Of a stretch of 64,000 nucleotides of DNA, positions 1 to 8,721 are shown piece by piece. Every line of letters begins with the position of its first letter. The stretch's first letter is position 1. Origin of the DNA: Marinobacter sp. ELB17 (GTDB lineage Bacteria; Pseudomonadota; Gammaproteobacteria; Pseudomonadales; Oleiphilaceae). The position numbers were made by a program, and so were the translations under genes. The stretch is taken from NCBI RefSeq assembly GCF_000169375.1, contig NZ_AAXY01000003.1, positions 304,500 through 368,499 on the forward strand. Reading direction: 5' to 3'. Below the pieces are notes generated by a model that saw only the letters and a program-made list of their open reading frames with translations, did not search any database and was not told the DNA's origin.

Positions 1-294
1 CGTGGTGCACGAAGCCGGGTAGCCACGGCGACCTTCGATTTCTACCGCGCACAGGCGGCAAGAGCCAAAAGGCTCCAGGTTGTCAGAGGCGCACAGCTTT
101 GGAATGTTGATGCCAGCCAGCGCCGCCGCCCGAAGTACCGAGGTGCCTTCGGGTACGGCTATCTCGCGACCGTCGATAGATACCGTCACCAGGTTTTCGG
201 AAACCCTGGCCGGAGTACCAAAATCAAAATCGGGGTTCAGAATACTTTTACCGGCTTCGTAGCTTTGGGTGCCTGGGTCATAATAATTCAACAT
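1..294 (-). CDS. fdsA: NAD-dependent formate dehydrogenase, alpha subunit (N-terminal part)
   Basis: The first 98 codons of the catalytic molybdenum/tungsten subunit of soluble NAD-dependent formate dehydrogenase, which oxidises formate to CO2 in the cytoplasm. The visible part is the N-terminal ferredoxin-like [2Fe-2S] domain: Cys68, Cys79, Cys82 and Cys96 fall in a C-x10-C-x2-C-x13-C pattern with the usual SCRLC stretch. The molybdopterin domains lie beyond the left edge, so the call rests on the domain plus context. The ATG (294-292) is one base beyond the fdsB stop, so the genes are almost certainly translationally coupled. The remaining genes of such operons (fdsC/fdhD, fdsD) would be expected outside the window. 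Confidence 0.9.
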   Translation of the reverse strand, partial: MLNYYDPGTQSYEAGKSILNPDFDFGTPARVSENLVTVSIDGREIAVPEGTSVLRAAALAGINIPKLCASDNLEPFGSCRLCAVEIEGRRGYPASCTT

Positions 295-295
295 G

Positions 296-1855
296 TCATG
301 CCTCCACTGGGCGCGGGCTGGCCATCAAGTCTTCGGGAAAGTGTTTCATCACGCTTTGTACCGGGAAGGGCGTCATGCCGCCCATGGCACACAGAGAGCC
401 GTCCACCATGGTTTCGCACAGTTCCTGCAGCAACACCAGGTTGTCATCGCGGTGTTCGCCGGCACGTATGCGGTCAATCACTTCCACGCCGCGCACTGAG
501 CCAATTCGGCAAGGCGTGCACTTGCCACAGGATTCTACGGCACAGAACTCCATGGCAAAACGGGCCTGCTCGCCCATGTCCACTGTGTCATCAAACGCCA
601 CTACACCGCCGTGGCCAATGCCTGCGCCCAATTTGGCGAAAGCTTCGTAATCCATGGGCGTATCCCACTGACTTTCCGGCAAATACGCCATTAACGGGCC
701 GCCTACCTGCACCGCCCTCATGGGCCGGCCAGTAAAGGTACCGCCGCCAAAATCTTCCAGCACTTTGCGTAAACTTGCGCCGAAGGCCAGTTCAATCAGG
801 CCTCCGTGTTTGATGTTGCCCGCCAGTTGAATGGGCAGGGTGCCCAAAGAGCGGCCCATGCCGTAGTCTGCATAGGCTTTGCCGCCGTGGGCCATGATGT
901 AGGGCACGGCGGCCAGAGACAGCACGTTGTTCACGACTGTAGGCTGACCAAAAAGACCCTTTATGGCAGGTAGTGGCGGCTTTGAGCGAACCAGCCCGCG
1001 CTTGCCTTCCAGGCTTTCCAGCAGCGAGGTTTCTTCGCCGCAAATATACGCGCCGGCGCCCAAGCGAACTTCCAGACGGAAGCTACGGCCGTTACCGCAG
1101 ACGTTATCGCCCAAATAACCGAGTACTTCGGCTCTGCGGATGGCTTCGTCCAGCATCTTTTGCGACAGCAGGTATTCCGAGCGCACGTAAATAAAGCCCA
1201 GAGTGGCACCGACCGCCAAGCCGGCAATAGTCATGCCTTCTATCAGCATGTAGGGGTCGCACTCCATCACCAGGCGATCGGCGAAGGTACCGGAATCGCC
1301 CTCATCGGCGTTGCACACCACGTATTTCTGCTGGTTTTGGGGCTCGTCCAGCACGGTCTGCCATTTTATGCCGGCCGGGAAAGCGGCGCCGCCACGGCCG
1401 CGCAGGCCAGACGCTTTTACTTCATCCACAATGCCCTGAGTGGTCAGCGCAGCTGCTTTTTTCAGGCCGGCAAAACCGCCGTGGGCAATATAGTCTTCAA
1501 TACAAATCGGGTCGGTAATACCAATGCGGGCAAACGTCAGGCGTTGTTGTTGTTGTAAGTACGAGTGCTGGGAAATGTCCCCCAGAAACAGCGGGTGTTC
1601 GGGGTTACCGTCAAACAAACCGGCGGCCACCAGCTCATCCACCTGCTCCGGTTCCACCGGACCATAAGCTACGCGGCCAAAAGGGGTTTGTACTTCCACC
1701 AAGGGTTCCAGCCAGAACAGACCACGGGAGCCGTTGCGTACCAGGTGAAGTTCAGTATTTTTCTGGGCTGCCGCCTGTTGAAGCTTCTGCACTACGCGGT
1801 CTGCGCCCAAAGATAAGGCGGTGGTATCGCAGGGCACATAAATTGTTGTTGTCAT
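296..1855 (-). CDS. fdsB: NAD-dependent formate dehydrogenase, beta subunit
   Basis: A 519-residue NuoF-like subunit that passes electrons from the Fe-S chain to NAD+ through FMN. Residues 1 to about 85 form the thioredoxin-like extension found in FdsB. The nucleotide-binding region has GRGGAAFP at 153-160 and the glycine-rich GAGAYICGEET at 266-276. The C-terminal [4Fe-4S] cluster is bound by Cys443, Cys446, Cys449 and Cys489 (SCGKCTPCR motif). Length matches the family. It lies 17 bases after fdsG and one base before fdsA, in the order fdsG-fdsB-fdsA seen in known fds operons. Confidence 0.95.
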   Translation of the reverse strand: MTTTIYVPCDTTALSLGADRVVQKLQQAAAQKNTELHLVRNGSRGLFWLEPLVEVQTPFGRVAYGPVEPEQVDELVAAGLFDGNPEHPLFLGDISQHSYLQQQQRLTFARIGITDPICIEDYIAHGGFAGLKKAAALTTQGIVDEVKASGLRGRGGAAFPAGIKWQTVLDEPQNQQKYVVCNADEGDSGTFADRLVMECDPYMLIEGMTIAGLAVGATLGFIYVRSEYLLSQKMLDEAIRRAEVLGYLGDNVCGNGRSFRLEVRLGAGAYICGEETSLLESLEGKRGLVRSKPPLPAIKGLFGQPTVVNNVLSLAAVPYIMAHGGKAYADYGMGRSLGTLPIQLAGNIKHGGLIELAFGASLRKVLEDFGGGTFTGRPMRAVQVGGPLMAYLPESQWDTPMDYEAFAKLGAGIGHGGVVAFDDTVDMGEQARFAMEFCAVESCGKCTPCRIGSVRGVEVIDRIRAGEHRDDNLVLLQELCETMVDGSLCAMGGMTPFPVQSVMKHFPEDLMASPRPVEA

Positions 1856-1872
1856 GGAGTTTGCTCCTGCCT

Positions 1873-2409
1873 TTATTTTAGCTGAAGAACAGACGTTGTC
1901 AGGGCGTCTACCAGCTGGTCGAATTTCTGCGGCGTCACGCGGCCGATAATGTCATTGTTCACACGAATAGACGGGCCACAGGCGCAGTTGCCCAGGCAAT
2001 ACACCGGCACAAGAGTGAACTCGTTGTCGGCAGTGGTATCGTGATAGCCCACACTCAGGCGTTCCTGAACATGACGCTCAAGAGCGCGCCCGCCGCGAGC
2101 CTGGCAAGCTTCGGCACGGCATACCTCCAGCAGATTGCTGCCGGACGGGTGAGTGCGGAAATGGTGGTAAAAGCTGATGACACCGTGAATATCGGCGCGG
2201 GTCTGCTGCAACATTTCCGCAATAATGGGTACAGCGTCTTCCGGCACATAACCAACGCGGTCTTGTATAGCGTGCAGAATGGGTAAAAGCGCACCAGGTT
2301 TGTGCTGGAGGGCAGCGATTTCCTGGCGAATAATCTCAGGGCTCCAATCGCCTGCCACAGGCATGGACATAACCGCCGCCTTTGGGTCGGCTGTCTCTGA
2401 CATATGCAT
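1873..2409 (-). CDS. fdsG: NAD-dependent formate dehydrogenase, gamma subunit
   Basis: A 178-residue NuoE-like thioredoxin-fold subunit carrying a [2Fe-2S] cluster. The four ligands are visible: Cys97-x4-Cys102 and Cys138-x3-Cys142. It relays electrons between the alpha and beta subunits. It is the first gene of the minus-strand fds operon. A second in-frame ATG lies two codons in (M-H-M), so the true start could be 2409 or 2403. The 95 bases between it and the divergent regulator gene should hold both promoters. Confidence 0.95.
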   Translation of the reverse strand: MHMSETADPKAAVMSMPVAGDWSPEIIRQEIAALQHKPGALLPILHAIQDRVGYVPEDAVPIIAEMLQQTRADIHGVISFYHHFRTHPSGSNLLEVCRAEACQARGGRALERHVQERLSVGYHDTTADNEFTLVPVYCLGNCACGPSIRVNNDIIGRVTPQKFDQLVDALTTSVLQLK

Positions 2410-2504
2410 AATTGTTCCTACCTGTTTTTATTTTGGTACAGTAGTCGATCACTCAACAGTGCCTAAACTAGCACTCTGCCCTAACCTACGGAATATGAAT
2501 AAAA

Positions 2505-3581
2505 TTGCATAACAAAAAACTGAATATCTCACCCGCCTGGATTTTCCGTACCGCCAACGGCGAACTGTTTGAGCCGGTGCTGTTCCGCCTGCTTGAAGGC
2601 ATTCGCGACACCGGTAAACTTACCGCAGCCGCTACAAAGGCCGGCATTTCCTATCGCCACGCCTGGAACCTGCTTAACCGTGGCGGCCATATTATTGGCT
2701 TGCCACTGGTCATCATGCGCAAAGGCCAAGGCTCCCAACTGTCCCCCCTGGGCGAAAAACTGCTGTGGGCAGAGCATCGGGTCGACGCGCGCTTAGGGCC
2801 GCAAATAGACAGCATGACTGCCGAGCTGAATGACCAGATTCAACAACTGCTGGCCAACACAAAACCAACGCTGCGCCTGCACGCCAGCCACGGTTATGCA
2901 GTGGCGCTGTTGCCCGAAGTGGCAGAACAGCTGAACATAAACCTTCAATATCGTAATCCTGCGGAAGCGATTTCCGCGCTCAATCGCGGTGAATGCGACA
3001 TCGCCAGCTTCCACCTGCCTACTTGTCCGCAGTTGGCTCGCCAAATTTTAAGCCACTACCGGGATTTACTCAGCGACGGCAGCCATCGACTGATTCGTTT
3101 TGTGACCAGACGCGAAGGCCTGATGCTGCGCAAAGGCGAACATCAACAGGTGCGCAGCCTGAAAGACTTCAGCGAATCCGGGTTGCGCTTTATCAGCCGC
3201 GACCTGCATTCCGGTACCCGTATCCTGTTCAATCTGCTGCTAGAACAGCAAGGGTTAGATGCAAACAGTGTTAACCGCAGTGGCCAGCAGGAATTCACCC
3301 ACACCGCAGTGGCGGCGTTTGTGGCCTCCGGCATGGCCGATGTGGGCTTTGGTGTGCAGGCCGCAGCCGAACAGTTCGGCCTAGACTTTTTGGAACTGGC
3401 CTGCGAGCACTATCTGCTGATCTATCGTCCAGAGCACCTGTCGCAAAGCGCGCTTGACCACCTGATTGAGCTACTTCGTGCGCCCGAACTGCTTGAGCGC
3501 ATCGACAGCGTTCCAGGCTATCAGCCCGACCAGCCCGGCCAGATTGCCGGCTTTGACGAGCTGATCGCTTCCGACCAATAA
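2505..3581 (+). CDS. ModE-type HTH plus periplasmic-binding-like domain regulator, probable fds regulator
   Basis: A 358-residue one-component regulator. Residues about 18-85 are a ModE/LysR-like winged helix (ATKAGISYRHAWNLL recognition region, then a wing with QLSPLGEKLL). Residues about 115-340 look like a substrate-binding-protein-type ligand domain (PBP_like family). It is divergent from fdsG, and regulators of this general arrangement accompany fds operons, so control of formate dehydrogenase is a reasonable inference; the ligand is unknown. The best start is TTG at 2505. An ATG ten bases upstream is in another frame and opens only a five-codon frame that closes on top of the TTG region. 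Confidence 0.8.
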   Translation: MHNKKLNISPAWIFRTANGELFEPVLFRLLEGIRDTGKLTAAATKAGISYRHAWNLLNRGGHIIGLPLVIMRKGQGSQLSPLGEKLLWAEHRVDARLGPQIDSMTAELNDQIQQLLANTKPTLRLHASHGYAVALLPEVAEQLNINLQYRNPAEAISALNRGECDIASFHLPTCPQLARQILSHYRDLLSDGSHRLIRFVTRREGLMLRKGEHQQVRSLKDFSESGLRFISRDLHSGTRILFNLLLEQQGLDANSVNRSGQQEFTHTAVAAFVASGMADVGFGVQAAAEQFGLDFLELACEHYLLIYRPEHLSQSALDHLIELLRAPELLERIDSVPGYQPDQPGQIAGFDELIASDQ

Positions 3582-3605
3582 CCTGGAACCGGCCGGCCCT
3601 GCTCG

Positions 3606-5273
3606 TTAAAACAACGCCGCCGCTTTGGCCAGAGCAATGTACAGGCCGATCAGGAACGGTATACCCACCGCCATCCAAGCCAGCACACCGGTAATCCCGA
3701 AAGCTCCGCGGGCGGCGGTTTGGGAGTGAGACGATACACCGCTGTCGCGCTGCAACCTACGCTCGCCTTCCAGCTCTGCGTCGGTCATGTGCAGTGAATG
3801 GTCTACCGGCTTGATCAAGCTGTTACAGATCAGACCCACTACCAGCAACCCCGCCATAATGTACAGCGTGCGGTCGTACACCAGCGCAGGCTCTATTCCA
3901 GCCTCTAGCTGCACCTCGCGAATCAACGCGATAATCACCGGCCCAACAAGCCCTGCTGCCGTCCAGGCGGTTAACAGCCGGCCATGAATCGCACCCACCA
4001 TTTGAGTGCCAAAAATATCGGCCAGATACGCGGGTACCGTGGCGAAACCACCGCCATACATACTCAAGATCACGCAAATGGAAATGACGAACATGCCCGC
4101 CATACCCAGGTGTCCCCAGGTGGGCAACAGGCAGTACATGGCAATGCCGAGAACAAAGAAGACGAGATAGGTGTTTTTGCGACCAAGCTTGTCCGACAGC
4201 GATGCCCAGAACAGGCGACCAACGCTATTAAACAGACTGATCAGGCCAACCAGCCCGGCAGCTGCTGCCACAACGGCTGTTTTCTGCGCGGCAGTGAGCG
4301 CCACTGCAGAGTCTTTAATGCCCACAAGAGCGCCGCCGAAAACATCCTGCAGCATGGGGCTGGCCATGGAAATCACCGCAATACCCGCTGTTACGTTCAG
4401 AAACAGCACGCTCCAGATCATCCAGAACTGATGGGTTTTCCAGGCTTTGCTGAGGTGTACATGGCCGTGAGTGATCATGGCATTGGCTTGTTTACCCTGG
4501 GGTGGCTCCCAACCCGTTGGCTTCCAACCATTGGGTGGCACGCGAAAGCCCAGAGCGCCGGCCATCATCACAAAAAAGTAGATGATGCCCATCACCATCA
4601 ACGTGCTGGCAACACCCTTGCCACTGTCCGCAGAAAAATAGCCCATCAGCCAAACCGCCAGTGGAGCACCCACCATGGCACCACCGCCATAACCCATAAT
4701 TGCAAAGCCGGTCGCCATGCCGCGGCGGTCGGGAAACCATTTAATCAGCGTAGACACCGGAGTGATGTAACCCAAACCCTGGCCAATACCACCCAGCACA
4801 CCGCAGCCCAGATACAGCAACCAAAGCTGATGGGTCATCACACCTACGCCGCCCAGAATCATGCCTCCGCCCCAGCATACCGCTGCGATGGCGCCGGCTT
4901 TACGCGGGCCGGCGTGTTCCAGCCAGGCACCCCACACCGCGGCCGAAATGCCCAGCATGGCTATAAAAATACCGAAGGTGTAAGTCACGTGGCTGACAGC
5001 CCAGTTGCAGGACGTAGTCGTCATTGCCTGAAGTATGCCGATATCGGCGCAGGCCACAGGGTCTGCAGCCGTCACCAAATTGGCCATAGGCAGCCAAAAC
5101 ACCGAAAAGCCATAGGCCATGCCGATGCAAAGATGAATCGCTAGCGCCGCAGTGGGCACCAGCCAACGATTGAAATTGGGGCCTGCAACCGTGTTTTCAC
5201 GGTCAAAAAAAACGGGTTTGGAGCGCGCCTCGTCGCCGTTTTGTAAACGGTCTTGTGCTATGCCGTCCATCAA
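3606..5273 (-). CDS. OFA-family MFS transporter (oxalate/formate antiporter type)
   Basis: A 555-residue major facilitator with about 12 membrane segments, a hydrophilic N-terminal extension of about 35 residues and a short cytoplasmic loop carrying a DKLGRKN motif between transmembrane segments. Sequence features such as GIGQGLGYITPVSTLIKWFPDRRG and the GFATVPAYLADIFG stretch fit the oxalate/formate antiporter family. Its gene ends 25 bases from the end of the convergent fds regulator gene, which supports formate or a related monocarboxylate as substrate, although the family also carries other small acids. A dyad sits 61 bases upstream of its start. Confidence 0.85.
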   Translation of the reverse strand: MMDGIAQDRLQNGDEARSKPVFFDRENTVAGPNFNRWLVPTAALAIHLCIGMAYGFSVFWLPMANLVTAADPVACADIGILQAMTTTSCNWAVSHVTYTFGIFIAMLGISAAVWGAWLEHAGPRKAGAIAAVCWGGGMILGGVGVMTHQLWLLYLGCGVLGGIGQGLGYITPVSTLIKWFPDRRGMATGFAIMGYGGGAMVGAPLAVWLMGYFSADSGKGVASTLMVMGIIYFFVMMAGALGFRVPPNGWKPTGWEPPQGKQANAMITHGHVHLSKAWKTHQFWMIWSVLFLNVTAGIAVISMASPMLQDVFGGALVGIKDSAVALTAAQKTAVVAAAAGLVGLISLFNSVGRLFWASLSDKLGRKNTYLVFFVLGIAMYCLLPTWGHLGMAGMFVISICVILSMYGGGFATVPAYLADIFGTQMVGAIHGRLLTAWTAAGLVGPVIIALIREVQLEAGIEPALVYDRTLYIMAGLLVVGLICNSLIKPVDHSLHMTDAELEGERRLQRDSGVSSHSQTAARGAFGITGVLAWMAVGIPFLIGLYIALAKAAALF

Positions 5274-5333
5274 TCACCTCTATTTTGTTGTTGTCATTTT
5301 GTTATTTTTCACAGCTTAAAACTGATCACCCAG

Positions 5334-5367
5334 CAGTAATATATGCACACGTAGACATATATTACTG
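5334..5367. promoter_or_regulatory. 34-bp perfect inverted repeat upstream of the OFA transporter
   Basis: CAGTAATATATG at 5334-5345 and its exact complement CATATATTACTG at 5356-5367 are separated by 10 bases. The dyad lies 61-94 bases upstream of the OFA transporter start and about 315 bases upstream of the divergent K+/H+ antiporter. Position and symmetry suggest an operator for a dimeric regulator. The rest of the 409-base gap (5274-5682) is AT-rich on the left and contains a small open frame on the right. Confidence 0.5.
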
Positions 5368-5531
5368 ACTGATAAGTAAGCGGGGCTGAGTATTAATGTG
5401 ATTATTTAGATAGTCAAACAACAAATAGGCATTTAACGTATGAATTTTTATGCATATATACACCTCTCGGCAACCTTCCTTTAGCACCCAACAACAACGC
5501 CTGCACGCAGTCTGCTACAACGGAGGCGCAG

Positions 5532-5651
5532 ATGATTGAACCCAGCCGGCAAAGCCTGCGACATACCCGGCGCAACCCGCTTCAACTCTACTTGTTAACC
5601 GTGCCGGCTATGGGCAGACTTACAGCAGGCCAACGCGACCCTGTTGCTTAG
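5532..5651 (+). CDS. Possible 39-residue small protein or leader peptide
   Basis: An ATG at 5532 preceded by GGAGG at a six-base spacing opens a 39-codon frame (MIEPSRQSLRHTRR start, basic) that ends at TAG 5649-5651, 31 bases before the K+/H+ antiporter start. The Shine-Dalgarno is among the best in the window, which is why it is listed. I recognise no family, and the peptide has no signal or membrane segment. It could be a leader peptide coupled to the antiporter or a chance frame. Confidence 0.3.
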   Translation: MIEPSRQSLRHTRRNPLQLYLLTVPAMGRLTAGQRDPVA

Positions 5652-5682
5652 CCTTGCTTGCCATTCTTGATGTGGAGTTGTG

Positions 5683-7449
5683 ATGGACCCGATGCTCACC
5701 CTAGTGGGTGCCCTGATGCTGGTTATCAGCATTGTTTTAAGCCCGCTGTCTAGCCGGGTGGGCATGCCTGTGCTGCTGATTTTTCTAGTGGTCGGCATGA
5801 TGATGGGCGAAGACGGGCCAGGCGGCATACGTTTTGATGATTACCAGCTGGCGTTTCTGATCGCCAATCTGGCCCTGGGCGTTATTCTGCTAGACGGTGG
5901 TATGCGCACCCGTGCTGAAACCTTCCGTGTTGGCCTGCGCCCTGCTCTGGTATTGGCTACCCTCGGTGTTTTTCTAACCGCTGCCGGCGCAGCCGTAGTC
6001 GCCTGGTGGGTGTTTGATTTGCACTGGATGCTGGCGCTACTGATTGGCGCCATTATCTCGTCTACCGATGCTGCAGTGGTGTTCTCGATGCTGCAAGGCA
6101 GCGGCATTCATCTTAACGAGCGTGTCAGCGCCACGTTGGAAATCGAGTCTGGCAGCAACGACCCCATGGCCATTTTCCTGACGTTGCTGATGGTCACGCT
6201 GATTGGCAACGCAGGTGAGAACAACGTTGGCCCCGCCCTGCGGTTACTGGTGGAACAGTTTGGCATTGGCAGCATTGCCGGATTAATCGGTGGCGTCGCC
6301 GTCGTCGCGTTGGCCAATCGGATGCGCCTGGCGCCGCCGCTTTACCCACTGCTGGTAGCCGCCGGTGGTATTGCGGTATTTTCCGCCACCAACGCTTTGG
6401 GCGGCAGTGGCTTTTTGGCGATTTACCTGACCGGTGTGGTGATTGGTAACCGGCCTGTACGAATGATGCCGATGATTCTGCAGGTGCACGACGGTCTGGC
6501 CTGGCTGGCGCAGCTGTGCCTGTTTCTTATGCTTGGGCTTTTGGTGGCCCCGTCGGAGTTACTGCCTCTGGCGGGCGGAGGCCTGATATTGGCGCTGGCA
6601 CTCATTTTCGTGATTCGGCCGCTGACCGTAATGGCCACACTCTGGCCATTTGGCTTCAACCGCCGTGAGCTGGGTTTTATCAGCTGGGTAGGCCTGCGCG
6701 GTGCGGTGCCTATTGTGCTGGCATTGTTCCCCATTATTGCCGGCCTGCCAGACGCGCAACTGGTGTTCCACGCCGCCTTTTTTATCGTGCTGGTGTCATT
6801 GCTGGTTCAGGGCACCACCATGGCACCTTTGGCGCGCTGGCTGAAACTGGAAGTACCCGCCGACAACGCCCCGTTTCGCCGTTTTCCGCTAGACGCTCCG
6901 GCCGCCGGCGATCATGAACTAATGCTGTTCCCACTGCGGGGCAAAAACTGGGAACTGCCGCGGCGCCTGGACCAGCTCAAGCTTCCAGATAACACAGCGG
7001 TGGCCGGCGTATTCCGAAACCAATTGTGCCTACAGTCACAAGCCGATCTTGAAGTGATTCAGGGCGACGTTATCGCCGTATTTTCCACGCCAGGCGTTTT
7101 ACCGGAGCTGAACAAATCCCTCAGCGGTGCCTACACTTCCAGCCACTTGGCCGAACGTGCGTTCTTTGGCGACTTTGTGCTGAACGGCGACGCTCTGCTG
7201 GGCGATGTAGAGCAGGTTTACGGCATTGAATTTGATGAACTGCCGCCAGACTTGTCACTCGCTGAATGCTTTGCCCAACGTACTAAGGGCCGCCCGGTTA
7301 TTGGCGACCTGGTAGCTCTGGGGCCGGTTACGCTGGTGGTGCGTTCAATGAACGGCGACACCGTTGCCAAGGTAGGCCTGAAAATGGACGCCCAGCAAAA
7401 CGCAGCCGAGGCAAAACATAACAACACCAAAGATGACAAAACCCATTAA
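5683..7449 (+). CDS. nhaP2: Potassium/proton antiporter, CPA1 family (CvrA/NhaP2 type)
   Basis: A 588-residue inner-membrane antiporter exchanging K+ (or Na+) for protons. Residues 1 to about 390 hold the CPA1 transport core with about 13 hydrophobic segments, including the conserved SSTDAAVVFSML stretch and the ESGSNDPMA acidic motif at the transport site. Residues about 400-580 form a soluble regulatory tail with an RCK_C-like domain (LPDNTAVAGVFR, VIQGDVIAVFS). Length fits NhaP2. I prefer ATG 5683 over the adjacent GTG 5680. It probably serves osmotic and pH adaptation and is transcribed alone. Confidence 0.93.
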   Translation: MDPMLTLVGALMLVISIVLSPLSSRVGMPVLLIFLVVGMMMGEDGPGGIRFDDYQLAFLIANLALGVILLDGGMRTRAETFRVGLRPALVLATLGVFLTAAGAAVVAWWVFDLHWMLALLIGAIISSTDAAVVFSMLQGSGIHLNERVSATLEIESGSNDPMAIFLTLLMVTLIGNAGENNVGPALRLLVEQFGIGSIAGLIGGVAVVALANRMRLAPPLYPLLVAAGGIAVFSATNALGGSGFLAIYLTGVVIGNRPVRMMPMILQVHDGLAWLAQLCLFLMLGLLVAPSELLPLAGGGLILALALIFVIRPLTVMATLWPFGFNRRELGFISWVGLRGAVPIVLALFPIIAGLPDAQLVFHAAFFIVLVSLLVQGTTMAPLARWLKLEVPADNAPFRRFPLDAPAAGDHELMLFPLRGKNWELPRRLDQLKLPDNTAVAGVFRNQLCLQSQADLEVIQGDVIAVFSTPGVLPELNKSLSGAYTSSHLAERAFFGDFVLNGDALLGDVEQVYGIEFDELPPDLSLAECFAQRTKGRPVIGDLVALGPVTLVVRSMNGDTVAKVGLKMDAQQNAAEAKHNNTKDDKTH

Positions 7450-7514
7450 CAACTGCACCTTTAGTCATGATATAAACATTCTGAATTAACTTTAATCATT
7501 GGTAATTCGGTTTT

Positions 7515-8078
7515 ATGGGTCTGGGTCGATTGTTTGTTTTATGTTCACTGCTGCTGACTTTGCTCACGCCCCAGGCCCTGGCTTCGGATTTGTTGGCGCG
7601 AGCAGACACCCGTCTTCCATTTCCGCATTCGTCAGACATCGACCAGCTACCGTCTATTACCAAAGTACTGGTGCAAAAAGGCGAGCGTTCGCTGCAGTTA
7701 CTCAGTGGTGAGCAGGTTATCCGCCAATATCGCATTTCACTGGGTGACAACCCCCTGGGCCACAAGCTTTACGAAGGCGACAGCCGCACCCCCGAAGGCG
7801 AATACTCCCTGGACTGGCGCAACGCCGGCAGTTCATTTTACAAGTCTATTCACATTTCCTACCCCAGCGCCAAAGACCGTGAAATGGCCGAAAACTGGGG
7901 CCTGAACCCAGGCGGTAGCATCATGATTCACGGCCTGCCCAACGGAACCGACGACGATTTTGCTTTTGCTTTTTTTGGGCTTGATTGGACTGACGGTTGC
8001 ATTGCCGTCAGCAATCAAGAGATTGATGAAATCTGGCAACTGGTAAGCGATGGCACCCCGATTGAAATCCTGCCCTGA
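7515..8078 (+). CDS. Periplasmic L,D-transpeptidase (YkuD domain)
   Basis: A 187-residue exported protein with a signal peptide at about residues 1-24 (cleavage near ALA-SD). The YkuD catalytic signature is present as MIHGLPNG with His139 and TDGCIAV with the nucleophile Cys162; this subfamily uses TDGC where the canonical form has SHGC. Such enzymes make 3-3 peptidoglycan cross-links, attach lipoproteins or trim stems. It lies 264 bases upstream of an OprI-like murein lipoprotein, with a second L,D-transpeptidase on the other side. Confidence 0.9.
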   Translation: MGLGRLFVLCSLLLTLLTPQALASDLLARADTRLPFPHSSDIDQLPSITKVLVQKGERSLQLLSGEQVIRQYRISLGDNPLGHKLYEGDSRTPEGEYSLDWRNAGSSFYKSIHISYPSAKDREMAENWGLNPGGSIMIHGLPNGTDDDFAFAFFGLDWTDGCIAVSNQEIDEIWQLVSDGTPIEILP

Positions 8079-8189
8079 AGCTGTTGTTAAAAAGTAAGCT
8101 AAGTGTCAGCATTAGAATAATTTTTTGACACGGAACGCCGTGTAAGATTACGTTGTTGTCATAAGCTTCGGACATTTACCTACGCTTAG

Positions 8190-8219
8190 TTAACATTTAG
8201 TGACAGACTGATTTACACT
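8190..8219 (+). promoter_or_regulatory. Candidate sigma-70 promoter of the oprI-like gene
   Basis: TTAACA at 8190-8195 and TACACT at 8214-8219 are spaced by 18 bases. Transcription would start near 8226 and give a leader of about 115 bases before the lipoprotein ATG. This is a pattern match only. A stronger -35 (TTGACA, 8126 region) upstream lacks a well-spaced -10. Confidence 0.4.
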
Positions 8220-8341
8220 GTCGGCTGCTTCGGTGGTTAATCGCCTATTAGACCTGTTTTGGCAGGAGGCGAGTTGGCGGGATGTCAGCTACATTGATTA
8301 TCGGACTTCGGGAAATACAACGACTAATAAGGGGATTTGCA

Positions 8342-8623
8342 ATGCGTAAACTGACGATCGCTGGGTTAGCACTGGCAGCTGCTTTGACTGCTGGTTGTGC
8401 CACTACTGATGACGCTGCTATGGGCGAAGCCAATGCTACAGCTAATTCAGCTGAGCAAACGGCTGAAAATGCAATGAACACCGCCAACAGCGCCGCCAGT
8501 TCTGCCCGCTCTGCCAAGCAGACAGCTGACCAAGCTCTGGCTGCTGCCAAAGCTGCTCAAAAATCCGCTGACGAAGCCAACGAGCGCGCCAAGCGCATGC
8601 TTGAGCAAGCCAGCAAGAAGTAA
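8342..8623 (+). CDS. oprI: Major outer-membrane murein lipoprotein, OprI/Lpp type
   Basis: A 93-residue lipoprotein with lipobox LTAGC (Cys19), an alanine-rich heptad coiled coil, and a C-terminus ADEANERAKRMLEQASKK that closely follows Pseudomonas OprI and ends in lysine, the residue that L,D-transpeptidases link to peptidoglycan in Lpp. It ties the outer membrane to the wall. I chose ATG 8342, preceded by AAGGGG at a suitable spacing; an upstream ATG at 8282 would bury the signal peptide. A strong terminator follows, as expected for an abundant protein. Confidence 0.93.
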   Translation: MRKLTIAGLALAAALTAGCATTDDAAMGEANATANSAEQTAENAMNTANSAASSARSAKQTADQALAAAKAAQKSADEANERAKRMLEQASKK

Positions 8624-8634
8624 GCTTTGCACTA

Positions 8635-8665
8635 TAAAAAAGGCCGGTAACTCCGGCCTTTTTTT
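8635..8665 (+). terminator. Rho-independent terminator after the oprI-like gene
   Basis: AGGCCGG (8641-8647), loop TAACT, CCGGCCT (8653-8659), then a run of seven T. A run of A on the left side makes it usable from both strands, which suits its place between the convergent oprI-like and L,D-transpeptidase genes. Confidence 0.9.
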
Positions 8666-8721
8666 GTGTCCTGATTTTGTATCTGAAACAACCACGCTTG
8701 GGCGTTCTCCGGCACCTGCGC

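Noticed and set aside
3984..5144. Long open frame (386 codons) on the plus strand
   Set aside because: It is antisense to the OFA transporter gene. Its composition is His/Gln/Arg-rich, as expected from the reverse of a membrane-protein gene, and it has no ribosome site or motif.
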